Source: Akanthomyces muscarius (lineage: Eukaryota > Ascomycota > Sordariomycetes > Hypocreales > Cordycipitaceae). Taken from it: a stretch of DNA of 64,000 nt. The stretch is taken from positions 568,001 through 632,000 of the forward strand of contig NW_026611617.1 of assembly GCF_028009165.1 (NCBI RefSeq). The letters are read 5' to 3'. The first letter of the stretch is position 1. Every line of letters starts with the position of its first letter. The position numbers were made by a program, and so were the translations under genes. Shown here piece by piece: positions 1 through 11,948 of this stretch. A model generated the notes under the pieces. It was not told where the DNA came from. It searched no databases and was given only the letters and a program-made list of their open reading frames with translations.

Positions 1-1642
1 CCAGAGACGAGGTCCTTGCCGTTGGGCGAAAAGGCCACCGAGTAAACCGAATCCTTGTGTCCGTCAGGTCCCTCGAGACGCTCCACGAGGAAGCCCGAGT
101 GAATGTCCCACACGCGGACGCTCTTATCGAGCGAACCAGCGGCGACATATTGGGTGTCGGGAGAAATGGCAACAGTCGTGACACCATCCTCAATAGTGAG
201 GGTCAGAGTGTTGGTGCCAGACTCGATATCCCAAAGTCGTACGGTTCGGTCGCCGGAGCCCGATGCGATGGTGCGGCCGTCGCGGGCAAAGTCGAGCGAG
301 TAAATATCCTGCTCGTGGCCCGAGAAGTGGTTGCGGATAGTGCGCGTCTGAATGTCCCAGACCTAGTGAACGGTTAGCATGATAATTCATCAAAACTTGG
401 CGCGATAACTTACGCGAATCAGCTTGTCCTCAGCGCCGGTAGCTAGGTAGCGACCGTCGGGACTGAAGCAGACACTGCGGATGTACAGATCGGCAGTCAT
501 GTCCTGGGCGCCGTGATCCTCCAGGGTGAGGATCTTCTCACCCGTCTGGACGTCAAAGATCTGCGCAGAGCGGTTGCAGCCGGTGGCAACGTACTTGCCG
601 TCATGGCTGAATCTCACGCAGCAGACCACACTCTCGTGGGTGAGAGAGTGGACCAGGTCGACGTCAAGAACGCGCTGAACCTGGGGGTTGAAGATGGCGT
701 ACCAGTCATTGCCAGTCTTCTTGTTGTGAGGAGCAACAGAATCAACCTCGAGGTCACCAAGAGAGTTTCCCACGGGAGGAGGGCGTGGGCCGAGGCGGTG
801 GTCGGGCGTAGGGTGGCTGACTTGCGGCGAAGCATTAGCAGGATACGGCGCCGGGGTGTTGATCTGCGGAGTGGCAGGACCAACGGCGTTCGGGGGTCGG
901 CCGACACCGCGACCTCCTCTAGGACCTGGAGAAGCGGTAGCCTGAGGAGGCTGGGGGCCAATGCCGTTTGGGGCCGGAGGACCCTGGGGGTAGCCCTGCT
1001 GGTAAGGAGGCTGCTGGGCGTTGGGATGAGGAGGGCCTGGGAGACCAGGAGGGCCTTGACCCATCTGATGCTGAGGGCCCATCTGCTCCTGAGGAGGCCC
1101 ATGCTGCTGAGGAGGAGCTAGACCTTGCTGGTTACCACCAGCCATGATGCCGCTGAAGAGACCGTTGCCAGGAGTGATGGAGGGTGGTTGAGAAGGGCCG
1201 GCGTGCTGGGGAGGACCGGGCATACCAGGGGCAGGGGCGCCTTTGCGAGCGGCCTCGAGTTGATGACGGAGCATGGCGATTTCTTCCTCGTATCTGCAGC
1301 GACTTGGTTAGCGGCAGACTGGTGATGAAGCTGGAGCTGGCGCTTCCAGAGGCGCTTCCGGGCGCCCAAGACATACTTTTGCTTGAGAGTCATGTGCGTC
1401 TGCTCCATGCTGTAGACCTTTTCGCGAACAAGCTGCATTTCGCTAACCTGAGCAGAGACTAGTTCCAAACGCACAAAGTTAGTATGGAGGTTTGGGGGGC
1501 GGGCAGCCGAGTACATACTCTGATGCTCAAAGCCATCGCTCTGGCGGATTTGGGTATCAAACTCGGCACGAACTTGCTCGAGAAGCTCGTTGAGACGAGC
1601 GTTGTTTGGGGGCACAGCCCCCATACCACGGTGGGAATACAT
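1..1642 (-). CDS. rcoA: Tup1/RcoA-type WD40 transcriptional corepressor, 3' end outside window
   Basis: Global transcriptional corepressor that acts in the nucleus, in a complex with an Ssn6/Cyc8-type TPR partner, on DNA-bound repressors. Exons on the minus strand: 1642-1519, 1458-1377, 1293-414 and 362 to beyond position 1; all junctions keep phase. Residues about 10-80 form the Tup_N tetramerisation helix ([19 protein letters not shown]...). A Pro/Gln/Gly-rich linker follows, then WD40 blades: a degenerate first one ([15 protein letters not shown]), then [23 protein letters not shown], a DRTVRLWD blade and a DKSVRVWD blade; a fifth is cut by the window edge. The ATG at 1642 begins [10 protein letters not shown], as in fungal RcoA proteins. 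About 482 codons are visible. The upstream region is unusually long. Confidence 0.95.
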
Positions 1643-4600
1643 GGCGATAAGACAATCTGTGTTGACGTGGTTGATAGAGTGACGCGCCAACAATGTCGTT
1701 GGTCACTGGGAAACTTTTTGTGGCTGTCGTGGCGGTTCGGCTGGCGGGGGTATCAAAGCAACACAAAAAACAATTGTCAACGCGAGTTGCGCGAGGAAAA
1801 GCAACCGGTGATGGCGATGAGCTGGCGGCGTAGAGAATCGAACGCAAACGCTCGCAGCGTCGAGGGGTGTCCGGCAGACTGTCGCGGGAGGAAAACGCCG
1901 AGGCGGAGAGAGAGGCAAAGGACACGGAGGGCGCTATCGTGATGGAAGGAGACGCACGACTGGAAAGCACCTCTGCGCCTGTGCCGTCAATCGAGGAACT
2001 GATGGCAATGGTGAATGGTTGGATGGTGGAGATGGTGAGATGCGGGAGGGGAGGTGAAAAACAAGAGCGCACTGGCAAGAGGAGAAAGAAAAGGAAGATG
2101 GAGCCCCAAACGCAAGGCGCTCTGGGAGGTGCTGGTGGCTCGGCGCAGGCTGGCACTGGGGATGATGGGACAGAGTGGGACCCCCTGTTGGCGCTGGTGG
2201 TGGTGCTTGCAGCAAGCCACCGGCTGTGGAGGGGGGGTGGGGAGGGGCCTCTGTCTTTTAGCGTCTGGCGGCAGGCGGCAGGGGAAGACACAGGTGTCAG
2301 TAGCCTGTAGGGCTCTGGGCTCTCGGGGGCGTGTTGGTGGTGGTTGGGGGGAGTGGGCTGGGGAATTTGTAGCAGTGCATGGCAGGGGGAGGGCGCGGGC
2401 TATTTGTGGAGGGTGGGTGTGGCGACGCAGGCCGCACACCTTTACAGTTTACTGATGCTTACAGTACCAGGTTTTGCAGGTGCACTACACGCACACGACG
2501 GATCACGGCTGGTGGCACAACCAGTGGCTGATTCTCTCGGTTGCGCCTCGAGACAAGCACAAGCCAACGCCGCTACAGCGGTGGGTTTAGGTAATGAAGC
2601 GGGCCTTGTTCCGAACATTCTGAACGTGGTCTTTCCCTCTCCCGCTGCTCATCAGTTTTGGCTCAGGGAGGGGGGTGATGTCTTTGGTGGGTGTGCCCGC
2701 TGGCGAGACCAAGACGGAGATGTGCAGTCTGGCCTGATGGCGGGGGGCGTGCTCTGCATGCACTCCCACCCGATGCTGGTAGCTAATTAATTATTCGTGT
2801 GTCTACTTGCCTATTCACGGACGCGCAGTTCATATCTGCGGTGGGTGCGTGCGAGGCAGCGACGGAGTGCCGGTGTAGTCGTAAATGTATTGCTCCGATG
2901 ATGATGGCACACGGGTACACGGGTGATGGCCGGCATGAAAATTAAATCTGACGCTCAAGAAAATACGACAAACCTGGCTGCTATTTTCGACAACAATTGC
3001 CTACGTAGTGCATGCACTCTGGTTGGGAACTTTGATGACCTACCTGGGCTTGACTACATTTAATGTCCTTCCGAAGCCATCGCCAACTCTCTGAAATGCA
3101 GAGCTTACCTTGACGGAGAAAAGGTGAGCCAGTCTCAAAGAATGCATTTGCACCGCAAAAATAATAATGCCAGAAAATACACACACAATACTTCCCTTTT
3201 TAGCAGTTGGCAGCCCTTCTCCCCCCACCCCCCCCCCCTCCAGCCTGCAATCGACGCCGACCAGCCGCACAGCTGTGAGGGTTTCAAACATTTCCAGACG
3301 ATGTTTATTGCGTGGTGCGTGGCGGCTGGTGGGGGCCGCGAGTTTGGGTTGCAAGATGCACCCTGCTTGGCCCAGGGACAGACACCCCTACCATTCCGTG
3401 CCCCGGCAGCCGCAAATGCGCTAACTGCTTAGACGTCACAGGAGGCAACACCAGTGCCAGTAAGCCAGAGTCGACAGGTGCCGTATCCTTTTGACCGGAG
3501 CAAATGATCTGCAGCAGTGGCGCGACCTTTTATTCGCAGTTTTGTCTCGCTCAATTCCCCATAAAACGTTGCTTCGACATAAAACGTTGCTTCAAAATAG
3601 AAAGCTGCAACAGACGACAAAATACTCCAGCGGCATAAGAATTCGTCGTAGGGGCGTGCAGAGTTGCTTCGGATGCCACTAGCCCTCCGACCCTGACCCA
3701 CCCTGTCCAACACGTCGCTGCCTTTCCTTTTTCTAGCTCACTTCCATCTTTTCGAGGGCAACCAAAAGGAACAAGACGACGCAATACGGCACAGCATCGC
3801 TTGCTTGCTTTCTTTCTGCATCCTGCCGAACTAGTGCACACTGGTGCATCCCAAATCTGCCCGAACGCTCTATTTCGCCGAGCAAGCAAACCGGGGCTCC
3901 GGTCTGTGCCACGTAGCGTCTGGAAACGGAGGCCTTTCCTAGCAGCCTCCAGCACGGACGATCCAGCAGCTTCATTCATGGTAGCCGAGTAGTCGCTGAT
4001 TGTACCTATCCAAGCGCTTTCGTCGCTGTCATGGAGCTACGATGCTGCAAGACGGGACTGGTCTGCAGGCAACATGTCATATGTCCAACCCTGCGCACAT
4101 CCGCGAGCTTCCAGTCTCAACAGTAGCATATGTGCTCTGATCCCTGTCTTACTATTCTATGCTGAGTCTATGTCGCATCAGACACTACTGACCTATCAAC
4201 TATCAGCCTATGGCTATCAACCTATCAGGTTGAATATACATATTGCGGTGTTCGGAGCCTTCATTGTTTCGCTGCACGCCTGCCTTTTGCTGGCCCCAGA
4301 AGCAAGTCCTCAGCCGCAAGCCCTGCGTACCGCCTCAATTGCCTGCACACCCTGCAAAGCGCATGCATTTCGGGTAAATACCAGTGCGGCGTGCATTGTG
4401 GCCGTCATTCCGCAGAGTACCAGTACCAGGCAAGTGGGTGACAAAAAAAGAGGCCGCTCTAGGCAGGACGTGGAAGCACGGATAGTGGCTTGCTACTTCT
4501 TTTTATATTTTACTGTCTTCTAATATTTTTACTCTTTCTAATAATTATTTTCCATCTTGTTATTTTCTCTTACTCTCCCCCCTCTTCTTGTTCTCCCTAG

Positions 4601-5277
4601 CTTGCCTGATTTTCTTCATTTCTCTTCTTCCATCAACAACTACTGGTGTCTTTTTTTGCTAACCCTTGCCGGGCTCGAGTGGCGCAGGACAAGCCGTACA
4701 TGGTCCGAAGCAAGTTCCCTGCAAAGCTGCACCCCACACAAAAGAAGCTCGCGGTTTTCGGCTACCACTGCACTCTTCTCCCTAGCTAGTTAGGGTGTAT
4801 ATCTACACTGTCACACTAATACAGTTGTTTCCTCAGACGAGCGCAGCCTGCAATACTTTATAACGGTCAGCTTGTGACGTATACAAGCAGTCTAGACGCC
4901 CAACGGTGCGAGCAGCAGACCGGCTATTGTCAGCTGCGCATCGAAGCAAAACCCCGCAAGGCCGCAATGTAAAAACGGCCAGAGAAGAGCGGCTGTTTGA
5001 CCATTTCCTCATTTAAAATATCCATAGTCTTGCTGTGCTTGAGAAAGCATGCGAAATCCGTTCAAAGTTGTATAGTATGCATTAGTGCCGTTCTGCAGCA
5101 CATCTATTCTAGAACCAAAAGACCATCGCAAGTCCAACTGTTTTTTGTTCTTTCATCATGTCCAAATTGCAAATCATAAAAAGACCTTTGACCGAGAATC
5201 TTTACTTTTAACCGAAACAAAGGGAATATATAATCGTTGCCGCCGGTCAGCAGACTTTAAGCAAACCAGCAGTCAGC
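1643..5277. other. Gene-free region upstream of rcoA (3.6 kb)
   Basis: No convincing coding sequence on either strand. The first kilobase upstream of rcoA is purine-rich on the plus strand (pyrimidine-rich in the sense of rcoA), which fits a long 5' leader and promoter. A C-tract lies near 3218-3241 and a short direct repeat at 3560-3593. The scattered ORFs lack codon character and splice structure. The other flank is the 3' end of ADE5,7, so most of this DNA is available to the rcoA promoter. Confidence 0.6.
3560..3593. repeat. Short direct repeat, 16 bp twice
   Basis: The 16-mer CATAAAACGTTGCTTC occurs at 3560-3575 and 3578-3593, separated by GA. No function can be assigned. Confidence 0.8.
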
Positions 5278-7632
5278 CTATTGCCAGCGCTCCAGATTCT
5301 GGATAACACAACCAGCCTGGCCCTCTGTACGCTTAATCAGGCGACCGAGAGTGAAGACGGACTCGCCAGCATCGCCAAGGGCAGAGGCTACAGCAGTGGC
5401 CTTGCCAGCATCCACAGCAATCACCATGCCGATGCCGCTGTTGAAAGTGCGGCACATCTCCACGGGAGCGACATTGCCGGCGGCCTTGAGCCACTGGAAA
5501 ACGGGGGACATCTGCCACGAGCCAAAGTTGATTTCGGCAGTGAGCGACTCGGGGAGCATGCGAGGGACGTTCTCGAGAAGGCCGCCGCCAGTAATGTGAG
5601 CCAGACCCTTGATGTCCTTGAGAACCGGCAGCAGAGCCTTGACGTAGATGCGAGTAGGTGTCAGCAGAGACTCGCCAATAGTCTTGCTCTGGTCCCATGG
5701 AGCCGCATCGATGTAGCCGAGGCCAGCACTCTGGACAATACGGCGCACAAGGGAGAATCCATTCGAGTGAACACCGTTTGAGCCGAGACCCAGGAGAATG
5801 TCTCCTTCCACCATAGTCGCCAGCTTGGGAAGTCGGGCGTCTTCAGTGACGGCACCGACAGCACAGCCGGCAGCATCATAGTCTTCGCCCTGATACATGC
5901 CAGGCATCTCGGCAGTCTCGCCACCGACCAGAGCACAGCCAGCCTGTCTGCAGCCGTCCGCCACACCCTCGACGAAAGCGGCGGCCGAGGCAAGATCCAG
6001 CTTGCTGCAGCCATAGTAGTCCAGGAACATGAGAGGTGTAGCACCCTGAACAATAAGATCGTTGACGTTCATGGCGACCAGGTCAATGCCGACCGTGTCG
6101 TGCTTCTTCATGTTCTGGGCAATCATCAGCTTGGTACCAACACCATCGATGGCGCCGACAATAACAGGAGCGTTGGGGTAGCCAGCTGCAGACAAATCAA
6201 CTTCGCCGCCGAATCCTCCGATTTCAGCATCAGCGCCAGCGCGCTTGGTGCTGGCAACTGCCTTTTTGATCTTTTCGACGAAATCGTTGCCGGCCTGGAT
6301 ATCAACACCAGCCTGCGCATATGTCATCGACTCTTTGTTGGCAGCACGGAAAGCCCGGTGAGCAATGTCCTTGCGGAAGAACATGCCCTCGAATTGGATG
6401 ATATTGGCGGCCAGAGCGGCGTAGGAAGCGTCAACAGCACTGCGAAGAGAGTCGCCAATGGAGTTGATGGCAATGACACGGCCTCCAGAGGTCTGGAGCT
6501 GCTGGCCATCGAGCTTGGTGCCAGCGTGGAAAATGGTGCTGCCGGCAGGAGGCTCAGCAACGGTCATGGGAGTGCCCTTGGCGTATGATCCAGGGTAACC
6601 TCCAGCAGCGAGCACGACGGTGGCGCTGAACTTGTCCTGAATGGTAAGGTGGCAGTTGTCCAAGTAGCCTCCCGTGCAGGCAAGCATAATCTCGGCAAGA
6701 TCAGTCTCGTCAGAGAGCAGAGGTAGGACCGTCTGGGTCTCTGGGTCGCCGAATCGGACATTGTACTCGAGGACCTTGGGCCCAGCGGCCGTGATCATCA
6801 GGCCGGTGAAGAGAACACCGCGGAAGGGCTGCTTCTCACGGCGCATACCGAGGATCGTGGGCTCGAGAATCTCCTGGTCAATACGCGCGACGAGCTCCTT
6901 GGTGGCAATGTTGGTGGGGGCATAGCAACCCATGCCGCCCGTATTGGGGCCCTGATCGCCGTCGAAGATGCGCTTGTGGTCTTGCGCGAGAGGCAGCGAA
7001 CGGATAGAGTAGCCGTCGCAAAAGGTGAGGACGCTAAGCTCATCCCCAAGCAGGAGCTCCTCAATGACAACCTCGCTACCGGCAGAGCCGAACTCCTTGT
7101 CGACCATGATCTGCTTGAGAGCGGCCTTGGCCTCGTCCTTGGTTTGAGGCATAATGACACCCTTGCCGGCAGCGAGACCGGTAGCCTTGATGACAACATC
7201 GTGGTTGATGGAGTCAATGTAAGAGACGGCCTTGTCAAAGTCGGAAAAGTTCTCATAGGCAGCAGTAGGGACGTTGTACTTTTTCATAAAGTCCTTGGAG
7301 TAGGTCTTGCTGCCCTCGAGACGAGCCGCTTCCTTGGAGGGACCAAAGCAGGGAATGCCAGCGGCGCGGAAGAAGCCCTCGATGCCGTCCACCAGAGGAG
7401 CCTCAGGTCCGGGAACAACAAGGTTGACGCCATTGGACTGAGCAAACTCGACCAGGGCAGGGAAGTCGTCGGCAGAGACAGAGGTCACGTTGGAGACTTT
7501 GGGGCACGCAGCGGTACCACCATTGCCGGGAACAGCAAAGATGGACTCGACACGGGGAGACTGGCTAAGCTTCCAGGCGAGTGCGTGCTCGCGGCCACCG
7601 TTGCCGATGAGGAGAATGCGAAGATTCGACAT
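5278..7632 (-). CDS. ADE5,7: Bifunctional GAR synthetase / AIR synthetase (purine biosynthesis)
   Basis: Cytosolic enzyme of de novo IMP synthesis. The N-terminal half makes glycinamide ribonucleotide (GARS, PurD type) and the C-terminal half makes aminoimidazole ribonucleotide (AIRS, PurM type). One uninterrupted exon of 784 aa, the family's normal length. GARS motifs include [16 protein letters not shown] at the N-terminus, [24 protein letters not shown] and [14 protein letters not shown] starts near residue 437 ([12 protein letters not shown]) and contains GVGTKLMIA and the Gly-rich [12 protein letters not shown]. The frame stays open 32 codons upstream, but the ATG at 7632 ([13 protein letters not shown]) gives the conserved start. 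No intron is seen. Confidence 0.97.
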   Translation of the reverse strand: MSNLRILLIGNGGREHALAWKLSQSPRVESIFAVPGNGGTAACPKVSNVTSVSADDFPALVEFAQSNGVNLVVPGPEAPLVDGIEGFFRAAGIPCFGPSKEAARLEGSKTYSKDFMKKYNVPTAAYENFSDFDKAVSYIDSINHDVVIKATGLAAGKGVIMPQTKDEAKAALKQIMVDKEFGSAGSEVVIEELLLGDELSVLTFCDGYSIRSLPLAQDHKRIFDGDQGPNTGGMGCYAPTNIATKELVARIDQEILEPTILGMRREKQPFRGVLFTGLMITAAGPKVLEYNVRFGDPETQTVLPLLSDETDLAEIMLACTGGYLDNCHLTIQDKFSATVVLAAGGYPGSYAKGTPMTVAEPPAGSTIFHAGTKLDGQQLQTSGGRVIAINSIGDSLRSAVDASYAALAANIIQFEGMFFRKDIAHRAFRAANKESMTYAQAGVDIQAGNDFVEKIKKAVASTKRAGADAEIGGFGGEVDLSAAGYPNAPVIVGAIDGVGTKLMIAQNMKKHDTVGIDLVAMNVNDLIVQGATPLMFLDYYGCSKLDLASAAAFVEGVADGCRQAGCALVGGETAEMPGMYQGEDYDAAGCAVGAVTEDARLPKLATMVEGDILLGLGSNGVHSNGFSLVRRIVQSAGLGYIDAAPWDQSKTIGESLLTPTRIYVKALLPVLKDIKGLAHITGGGLLENVPRMLPESLTAEINFGSWQMSPVFQWLKAAGNVAPVEMCRTFNSGIGMVIAVDAGKATAVASALGDAGESVFTLGRLIKRTEGQAGCVIQNLERWQ

Positions 7633-8560
7633 GACGAAATTGTATAATCGGGTGTCGGTTCGCTTGCGCCGTTTATCGTTGTAGTCGCAGGGTGCGTCGG
7701 AATGGCTCGACAGCGAAAACCTCGGCACCGCAAGGCTGAAATTTCAAACGGTATATGAAATCAGGGACGCTAGTTACGCAAGTCTAATCGACCAGCGACA
7801 GCAGATTGAAAGGGCAGCCCTCGTTGAATTGCTCGTGTCGTCGAGAGGGGTCCAGCGGGCGGCGCAACTTTTTTTCTGTCCCGCCATCGAGTTGGCGGGG
7901 CATTTTCGGTGGGCAAAACTCGTTTCCAGAAGTCCCTGTTAGCGTAGGACCCTCACAACGGCGTGCATTCTGCAGACGCCGCATTACATTTTGACAAGGC
8001 CATGTATTACTGGCACAATCAAATTGTCATTTGAAGCATACTAATCGTGCTAATACGCCCTTACATGTCGAGCCGGATTGTTTCAACAGAGGACACGTTA
8101 GCACAGGTGTCCAAATACTTTGACCAGCGTGGTGTATCACTGGAACATTGGAAATCCCAGGATCTGTAGTACTGCCGCAGTAACAAGTTGTATTTGAACT
8201 ATAGTGTGCTATTTCTCGTGCATGGCGGGTAATGACCTATGTAGTCTCGACTCATTCCACTGCCATCCTGCCAATCAGTTTAGCAGACCACAACAGTCAG
8301 CGTGACTCCCGGACTGCGCCAGCAGGCGAAGGGGCCAGACTATTATTTTATTGTCCATATATTCCAGCTAGACTGATCATCTAAAATTACATTTACCAAA
8401 CGCCTCAATACAGAAGAAGAAAAATAAAGCGACAGCGTGCTATGTGAATAAAAAACGAAACGGCCAGCGAAACGATCAAGAATTAGGCAGACCAGAGCTC
8501 TGTAACAACACCGGTTTAATACAGCGAGACACATGCATCCATGTCTCATGCCAATAAAGC
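7633..8560. other. Intergenic region between two minus-strand genes
   Basis: About 930 bp holding the ADE5,7 promoter/leader and the 3' flank of the DUF2015 gene, including an A-rich stretch at 8411-8460. I see no gene here. Confidence 0.5.
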
Positions 8561-8950
8561 TCAAGAGAAACTGACAAATTTCGGATCTCTCGGACGTCCG
8601 TCGGGACCAATACCATTGGCCTTGAACCGATTCTCCATGTAGACCTTTCGGGCCTTGTCAAAGTTCATCCGGCGCGTCTTCATAATCTTGAGAATCTCCC
8701 TCTTGCTGGCATCATCCAATCCCGCGCGACTGTCGCCCGCCTCCACATTGCTGCCGAGATCAAAGGTACTGCTCGAAAGGCCAGCCTCGATGTCGCCCGC
8801 AAAGGTCGACGGCAGCCGGGCGTAGAGGTAGTCGGCCGAGGGTAGGCGGATGCTGACGTCGGGCAGGTATTGAAGCCAATATGATCGCGTGAAAAATAGG
8901 GCGGTAGCGGTGACGATGAAGAAGAGAGAGATGCTGAAGAGGAGGAACAT
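8561..8950 (-). CDS. DUF2015 (UPF0357) small fungal membrane protein
   Basis: Single-exon protein of 129 aa; the function of the family is unknown. Residues about 3-22 form a hydrophobic segment (MFLLFSISLFFIVTATALFF), either a signal anchor or a single membrane helix. The C-terminal half carries the family signature: a KREILKIMKTRRMNFDKAR helix and a PDGRPRDPKFVSFS end. The ATG at 8950 is the natural start, since the hydrophobic segment begins at once. It is divergent from the eL28 gene, with about 665 bp between the two starts. Confidence 0.8.
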   Translation of the reverse strand: MFLLFSISLFFIVTATALFFTRSYWLQYLPDVSIRLPSADYLYARLPSTFAGDIEAGLSSSTFDLGSNVEAGDSRAGLDDASKREILKIMKTRRMNFDKARKVYMENRFKANGIGPDGRPRDPKFVSFS

Positions 8951-9615
8951 GGCTGAGGCGGGTCGCGAATATGCGAGCTCTCGACGTGGATCGCGATATT
9001 ATGATTTAAGCAAAGCAAAGAAACGATGAGAGAATGTCGGTAAAGATCGAAGCGCAGTGCGATGAGAATTCGAGGCAGGTAGGAAAGATTGCGACGGTTG
9101 TTGAAATCGATGCGATGCGGGAAGCTCGGAAGCAGTCCTGGTAGAGGGCAGTGATTCGTTCAACGCGTTTATTGCGCGCAAAGCATGGCAGGCAGAACTG
9201 CTTTGTCTGCAGCAGTAGAGTCTCGACAGCTGCGCTTTGTTGCGCAGAATGACACCGCGTCGATGCGTGGTGTTGAAGTGCTTTTCCAAGTGCGGCCAGA
9301 CAAGGAGGCCTCGGGCTGCTGTCTCAAACCGTTTCTGACGTGCGCTGCTGCGCCTTGTCACTCGACGCACCGCTTTCGCCGGTGTGGAGCGCCGACAGCC
9401 AGATGTGGGACGCACCCCGTTAAGCCGGTATCGCTGTATGCATCTGTCGAGTGGCAGCCCGCCAGGCCAGACAAAGGGCGCTAACCGCAACTAGGTGCTT
9501 AAGCGAGCCCACACATTGGGGCTTGATGTTTTGCTGAGGCGACGAATCCCTTCTTTGGCCTCGACTTCTCGATAGCTTTCGTTTGATAATCGTCTAATTC
9601 GTCAATTCAGCCAAA
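8951..9615. promoter_or_regulatory. Divergent promoter region, DUF2015 gene / eL28 gene
   Basis: This 665-bp region separates two divergently transcribed genes. The plus-strand side just before 9616 is pyrimidine-rich (CTTCTCGATAGCTTTCG), as is common before ribosomal protein genes. No discrete operator is recognised. Confidence 0.5.
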
Positions 9616-10422
9616 ATGTCTGCCCCTGCGCTTAACAACGTGTCCTCGGACATTATCTGGGCTATTGTCCGTACGTTTTTATCCCATTCCTCGAACGAGC
9701 GGTTCTATCTGGCGGCGCCGAACTTGCGAACGAACATTTCGACGGAAACGACAGACCGAGTGTTTGGAGGCTAAACATTGACCTTTCGCAGGTGACAACC
9801 ACTGCTTCCTCTCCAAGAGCCGTCGCAATGGTGGTGCTCAGTTCTCCTCTGACCCTCTCAACCTGACCAACAAGAACACCCGCAAGGTTCGCACTCCCGA
9901 TTATCAGTATTCCAAACTTGCGACGGGATTTTGGCTAACTCTGGCTTGCAGCACGCTGGTTTCGTCAACGACAAGGTACTGCGATATACGTACACGACTT
10001 GAAAGCACGCACGGTATACTAAACTGCGGTTCTCTAGGCCATCGGTGTCATCCCCGGCGAGAAGGGCGGTCTTACCATCCTGAGCAAGACCATCAAGAAC
10101 TCTACCAAGCCTGCCAAGGCGTTTTCCAAGACCAACATCTCTGGCGCCAAGTCTACCCGCAAGTGAGTGCCGACGTGATTGGGATATATGAACAGCGACG
10201 TCGCGCTGGCGACATTGAGCAAAACCGTGCTGACATACTTTCGAAACCAGGATCTACAAGACTGTTGCCAACCAGACCACCAAGACCGGCTACCGCTCTG
10301 ACCTCCGCCAGTACGCCGTCGAGCGTGTCTCTGCCGTCCGCCGCGCCCAGCGCCCCGTCAAGGAGGCTCCCGAGGCCAAGCCCCGTGGCAAGAAGGCCCA
10401 GAACGCTGCCGAGTCCTCTTAA
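9616..10422 (+). CDS. rpl28: 60S ribosomal protein eL28
   Basis: Structural protein of the large cytosolic ribosomal subunit. Five exons: 9616-9670, 9792-9886, 9952-9975, 10038-10162 and 10251-10422. They give 156 aa, a normal fungal eL28 length. The N-terminus SSDIIWAIVRDNHCFLSKSR and the central NLTNKNTRKHAGFVNDKAIG are diagnostic, followed by KTGYRSDLRQYAVERVSAV. Exon 3 is only 24 nt. High intron density near the 5' end is usual for fungal ribosomal protein genes. The basic C-terminus ends KPRGKKAQNAAESS. Confidence 0.95.
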
Positions 10423-11948
10423 ACGAATCATATAATGTGCAAGTTCGATATGGGCTGGTAGTTGTGGGGAGACAAAATAAAACAAAAATTCCTTGGAGAA
10501 TGGATTTATGCATTTGGCGAGACTTGGCGATTGCAACAGCAACGGCGAAACAAGAGTTGCCAGCTAGCCAGCCACGAGCCGACCCAATGTAGATGGGGAG
10601 AATCAAAGGTGGTTCCCTTTGTCATTGGCTGGAGTTGGCATTTGATATGACTGTTTCTCTAGTTGAATACATTTGGCTCCGTCCGGGCCAAACCTTTAAA
10701 TAACGTGTGAAGTAGCGTGTGAAAAATGTGTGAGATATTGGGTAGATGTTGTGTAGACGGCTGCTTTGATGGACTGCGGTACGTAGGGTTAGTAGAGAGG
10801 CTAACATTAGCTTCCAGGATGAGCAAGAAAAAGATAACGCTGCGCGCTCAATCCAGCCGATGCTTTGTGTAGCCACAAATCATACGTTTGGCTTATGCTG
10901 CCAAGATGTATAGGTTGCGGCACTTATATGTTGGTTTGTGTTTTATAGGTCAGACGAGCTGAGCCATTTTTACAGTAAAGTCGATTCATCGTTCAACGAC
11001 GATCAGCATCGGATATTACAATGACGACATTGGGCAGTCGCGAAACCAAATCATAGTAGTTAGTCTCATCGATAATCATCCGGAAGCCCGTGCTGGCTGG
11101 TCCCGAACTTGAGAATGAGACGCCGCCGTTGCGGGGACCTCGGAAGTCTCATGGACTGGTGGCATGCAGCCGCGGGCCCATCACAAGCTTTGCATTGCCG
11201 GCGCGCGGCGACATGGGCAGGCTTGAAGCGACTCGGAGCAATACGGGGGACGGGGGCATAGCATGCCGGAAAGTTTTAGGACTTTAGTCAAGGTCGCATA
11301 TGTGTGGTGCATGCTTGACGTAACGGCAATTTCTAATGAAATGTATGCCACGTAGAATCGAAAACGCGCAGGGAGCCAGGATGGCAGCGCTGTTCACGGT
11401 CAACTCCGCCGCTACAAGGCCAAGCTATTTTGCAGCACGATTTGGCATTTTGACACATGCATAGAACAGGAAACGGAGCACCTTGATTCATTGCTTACTG
11501 CAGTAGCACTACCCTGGGCGGGCTGCAAGTGTTAGGCATGGGTAATAAGGTACGGCGCTGTAGCGGGCAGCTTGCAGGGTTGATGGGCTTAGCCAGCGTC
11601 ATCCTCTTCCCCGGCCCGGTAGCTGGCGCCCCTCTTTGGCCGCTGAGGCTCCCTGCAACAGCGCTGGCAACTGCTGCCCCTCCTTCCCCCTCCGGCCGCG
11701 GGCGCACCCCTCCTCGAGCTTGGCCTAATCGCCTATGCCTGGTTTCACAAGCTCTTATCGCCCCGGGGCTCGGTTTCTTAACCTTCTTCCACCCTGACAG
11801 CTAGACTTGCTTCTCTCTTCCTCCATCCCACATCATATTTGGATTTGTCCTGACGAGTCCTCCAATCCCCTACATTTTTTGAGCTCCAGCATATCTCTGG
11901 CGCTCGCTTCATCATCCACCTCACCTTTTAGCTCCCTCATCTTTCACA
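10423..11948. other. Intergenic region eL28 / malate dehydrogenase
   Basis: About 1.5 kb with no supported gene. The last 150 bp before 11949 are strongly C+T-rich (for example CTTCTCTCTTCCTCCATCCC near 11811-11830), which is typical of a highly expressed fungal promoter and 5' leader for the downstream malate dehydrogenase gene. Confidence 0.5.

Noticed and set aside
513..1121. Plus-strand open frame of 202 codons
   Set aside because: Antisense shadow of the rcoA coding exon, whose WD40 and Tup_N motifs and splice sites are clear on the minus strand.
1820..1850. tRNA-like T-loop string (GTTCGATTC on the minus strand)
   Set aside because: The flanking bases do not pair as T-stem or acceptor stem and no anticodon arm is found; it lies in the rcoA leader.
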